12,456 bases of DNA. It comes from Candidatus Hydrogenedens sp. (lineage in GTDB: Bacteria; Hydrogenedentota; Hydrogenedentia; Hydrogenedentales; Hydrogenedentaceae). Position numbers and translations under genes: made by a program. Below the pieces are notes generated by a model. It had not been told where the DNA came from. It ran no database searches and worked only from the letters and a program-made list of their open reading frames with translations. Below, one piece after another: positions 11,317 to 12,456 of the stretch (its first letter is position 1; every line of letters begins with the position of its first letter). Location: assembly GCA_020216745.1 (NCBI GenBank), contig JAIWNQ010000070.1, positions 1 through 12,456 on the forward strand. The letters run 5' to 3'.

Positions 11317-12456
11317 TTAAGGACATGGACCCGATGAAACCACCAAATCTACATCAAGATTACATGTATTTATTACTGGTGGTGTATTTATATCTGATGG
11401 TGGATATTGGTCAATTACATATCCTGCTGGAGCAGAATCATCACAGACATAAATAATATCATCTACATTGAATCCATTGAAAGATAATATTGTTGCTGCA
11501 ATCGATGCAGTATTTCCAACAACATAAGGGAATTGGACACTATAACATGGTCCACAAACAACATATAAATCTACAGGTACTGCTGTTGTATTAGGTAAAA
11601 TACACGTATTTGTTACAGGCATCGGGTCTTGTCCTGCCACAGAACCGACAGGAAGGTCATTATCACAAACCGATATAATGTCATCTACCACAAGCCCATA
11701 ACTTGCAAGTGTAGATAATGCCGAGGTCAATTGTTCACCATATACATCTGGAATTGTTACACAAGGACCACATGCCACGATTAAATCAACTGGTGTACTT
11801 AACGGCACCGTATTTCCAGCACTTGGATCTTGCCAAATCACTGTACCCGCAGGATAATCATCACTGCACGATTCTATAATTGTTCCTACCGTTAATCCAG
11901 CTGAAACGATATCGTTTTGTGCCTCACTCTGGTCTTTACCAACAACATTTGGTACTTCAACCGGGCATGGACCAGTTGAGACCACAAGGTCGACCGCACT
12001 GCCTATTTCTACTGTTTCTCCCCCTGCTGGATTCTGGCTAATCACATACCCAGCAGGAACTACATCATCACATGTGTAGGAAACGTCGCCAACTACCAAT
12101 CCAGCTTCTATTATATCTGTGTTGGCTTCTGATAGTTCTTTTCCAACTACATACGGCACTACTGTCGTCTCTACAGTTCCTTCACCTTCAACAACTCCTT
12201 CTCCTTCGGGTATGCCTTCTCCTTCAGGTACGCCTTCTCCTTCAGGTATTCCTTCACCTTCAACAACTCCTTCACCTTCGGGGCATGGTCCTGTTGAAAC
12301 CCATAAGTTTACTAATGAACCTACTTCTACTGTCTCACCTCCTACAGGATCCTGGTCAAATACCGTACCTGCAGGATATATATCATTACACTCTTCTGTT
12401 ATTGTTCCCACCACAAGCAATGAACTTCCTATTTCTGATGTAGCTTCATCTAACTC
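11317..12456 (-). CDS. Secreted PASTA-repeat protein, N-terminus outside the window
   Basis: The frame is open to the right edge and gives 379 visible residues. The TTG at 12420 is not a real start, because 12 further in-frame codons upstream (ELDEATSEIGSS) complete the first repeat. Five PASTA-type units lie at residues 1-59, 100-165, 166-232, 233-304 and 305-379. Each follows VPxVVGK...A...I..AGL.VG, then YPAGTVxxQDPxxG, and ends in VDLxVSxGPC. PASTA domains bind peptidoglycan or muropeptides in Ser/Thr kinases and penicillin-binding proteins, but no kinase or transpeptidase part is visible here. Every unit carries a cysteine in a C-(N/D/S)-D type turn and a second in the final GPC, suggesting a disulfide per unit and export. 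Units 4 and 5 add a third cysteine in an NTC insertion. A Glu-Gly linker separates units 1 and 2. A strong terminator follows. The repeat call is confident; the function is not known. Confidence 0.82.
   Translation of the reverse strand, partial: ELDEATSEIGSSLLVVGTITEECNDIYPAGTVFDQDPVGGETVEVGSLVNLWVSTGPCPEGEGVVEGEGIPEGEGVPEGEGIPEGEGVVEGEGTVETTVVPYVVGKELSEANTDIIEAGLVVGDVSYTCDDVVPAGYVISQNPAGGETVEIGSAVDLVVSTGPCPVEVPNVVGKDQSEAQNDIVSAGLTVGTIIESCSDDYPAGTVIWQDPSAGNTVPLSTPVDLIVACGPCVTIPDVYGEQLTSALSTLASYGLVVDDIISVCDNDLPVGSVAGQDPMPVTNTCILPNTTAVPVDLYVVCGPCYSVQFPYVVGNTASIAATILSFNGFNVDDIIYVCDDSAPAGYVIDQYPPSDINTPPVINTCNLDVDLVVSSGPCP
12172..12279 (-). repeat. Six 18-bp tandem repeats encoding EGEG(V/I/T)(V/P)
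   Basis: The segment codes for six consecutive hexapeptides: EGEGVV, EGEGIP, EGEGVP, EGEGIP, EGEGVV, EGEGTV. Together they form a flexible acidic spacer between PASTA units 1 and 2. On the plus strand the pattern appears as repeated CCTTCTCCTTC/CCTTCACCTTC. The order is nearly mirror-symmetric. The regular period makes it a likely site of copy-number change by slippage without frameshift. Confidence 0.9.

Noticed and set aside
12172..12279. CRISPR array
   Set aside because: The regular 18-bp periodicity has no spacers and is in frame with a Glu-Gly coding repeat.
12418..12420. TTG at 12420 as the start of the PASTA-repeat protein
   Set aside because: It falls inside the first PASTA unit, and the frame stays open to the window edge with sequence that completes the unit.
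12072..12443. Plus-strand open frame rich in Leu and Gln
   Set aside because: It is the antisense of the PASTA units and the Glu-Gly repeat; its composition follows from that repeat, and it has no ribosome site.

Overview
The window is AT-rich DNA (roughly one third G+C by eye) from a bacterium whose secreted proteins carry acidic linkers built from Glu-Gly hexapeptides (EGEGxP/EGEGxV). I associate this linker style with Hydrogenedentota, Lentisphaerota and related uncultured lineages. Together with a PilB-type ATPase, a lipoprotein signal and strong AGGAG ribosome sites, it suggests a Gram-negative-type member of that neighbourhood. The phylum is an inference; no rRNA or marker gene is present to fix it.

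Layout. Positions 1-99 (minus) hold the N-terminus of a nitroreductase-family protein, cut by the window edge. It is divergent from a secreted BNR/Asp-box sialidase-like protein (206-1291, plus). A minus-strand block then runs from 8136 down to 1361. In transcription order it encodes: (i) a 913-residue protein joining an N-terminal MshEN-like domain, a very long helical region and a complete DnaA-type AAA+ ATPase that lacks the DNA-binding domain IV; (ii) a PilB/GspE-type assembly ATPase whose own N-terminus is a second MshEN-like domain; (iii) a lipoprotein with a carboxypeptidase-regulatory-like fold; (iv) scpA (condensin kleisin); and (v) yraN, starting on a GTG that overlaps the scpA stop. 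The first three are closely spaced (72 and 38 nt) and look like one transcription unit. A 122-nt gap with a possible promoter precedes scpA-yraN.

On the plus strand, 8305-9429 encodes a GT4 glycosyltransferase divergent from the fusion gene. The 168-nt gap between them carries an 8-bp inverted repeat around a TGaTATAAT extended -10. On the minus strand, 9465-11192 encodes a secreted HExxH zinc metallopeptidase with an EG linker, EF-hand-like loops and a C-terminal membrane helix. A strong intrinsic terminator (11265-11290) separates it from a PASTA-repeat secreted protein (11317-12456) whose N-terminus lies outside the window.

The most unusual item is the MshEN/coiled-coil/DnaA-ATPase fusion directly upstream of a pilus-type ATPase with a paralogous N-terminal domain. 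Every recognisable nucleotide-site residue of the DnaA fold is present, while the origin-binding domain is absent and no membrane segment is visible. This points to a cytoplasmic, possibly nucleotide-dependent oligomerising partner or regulator of the assembly ATPase rather than a replication initiator. I know of no described system with this architecture, but I could not search for one.
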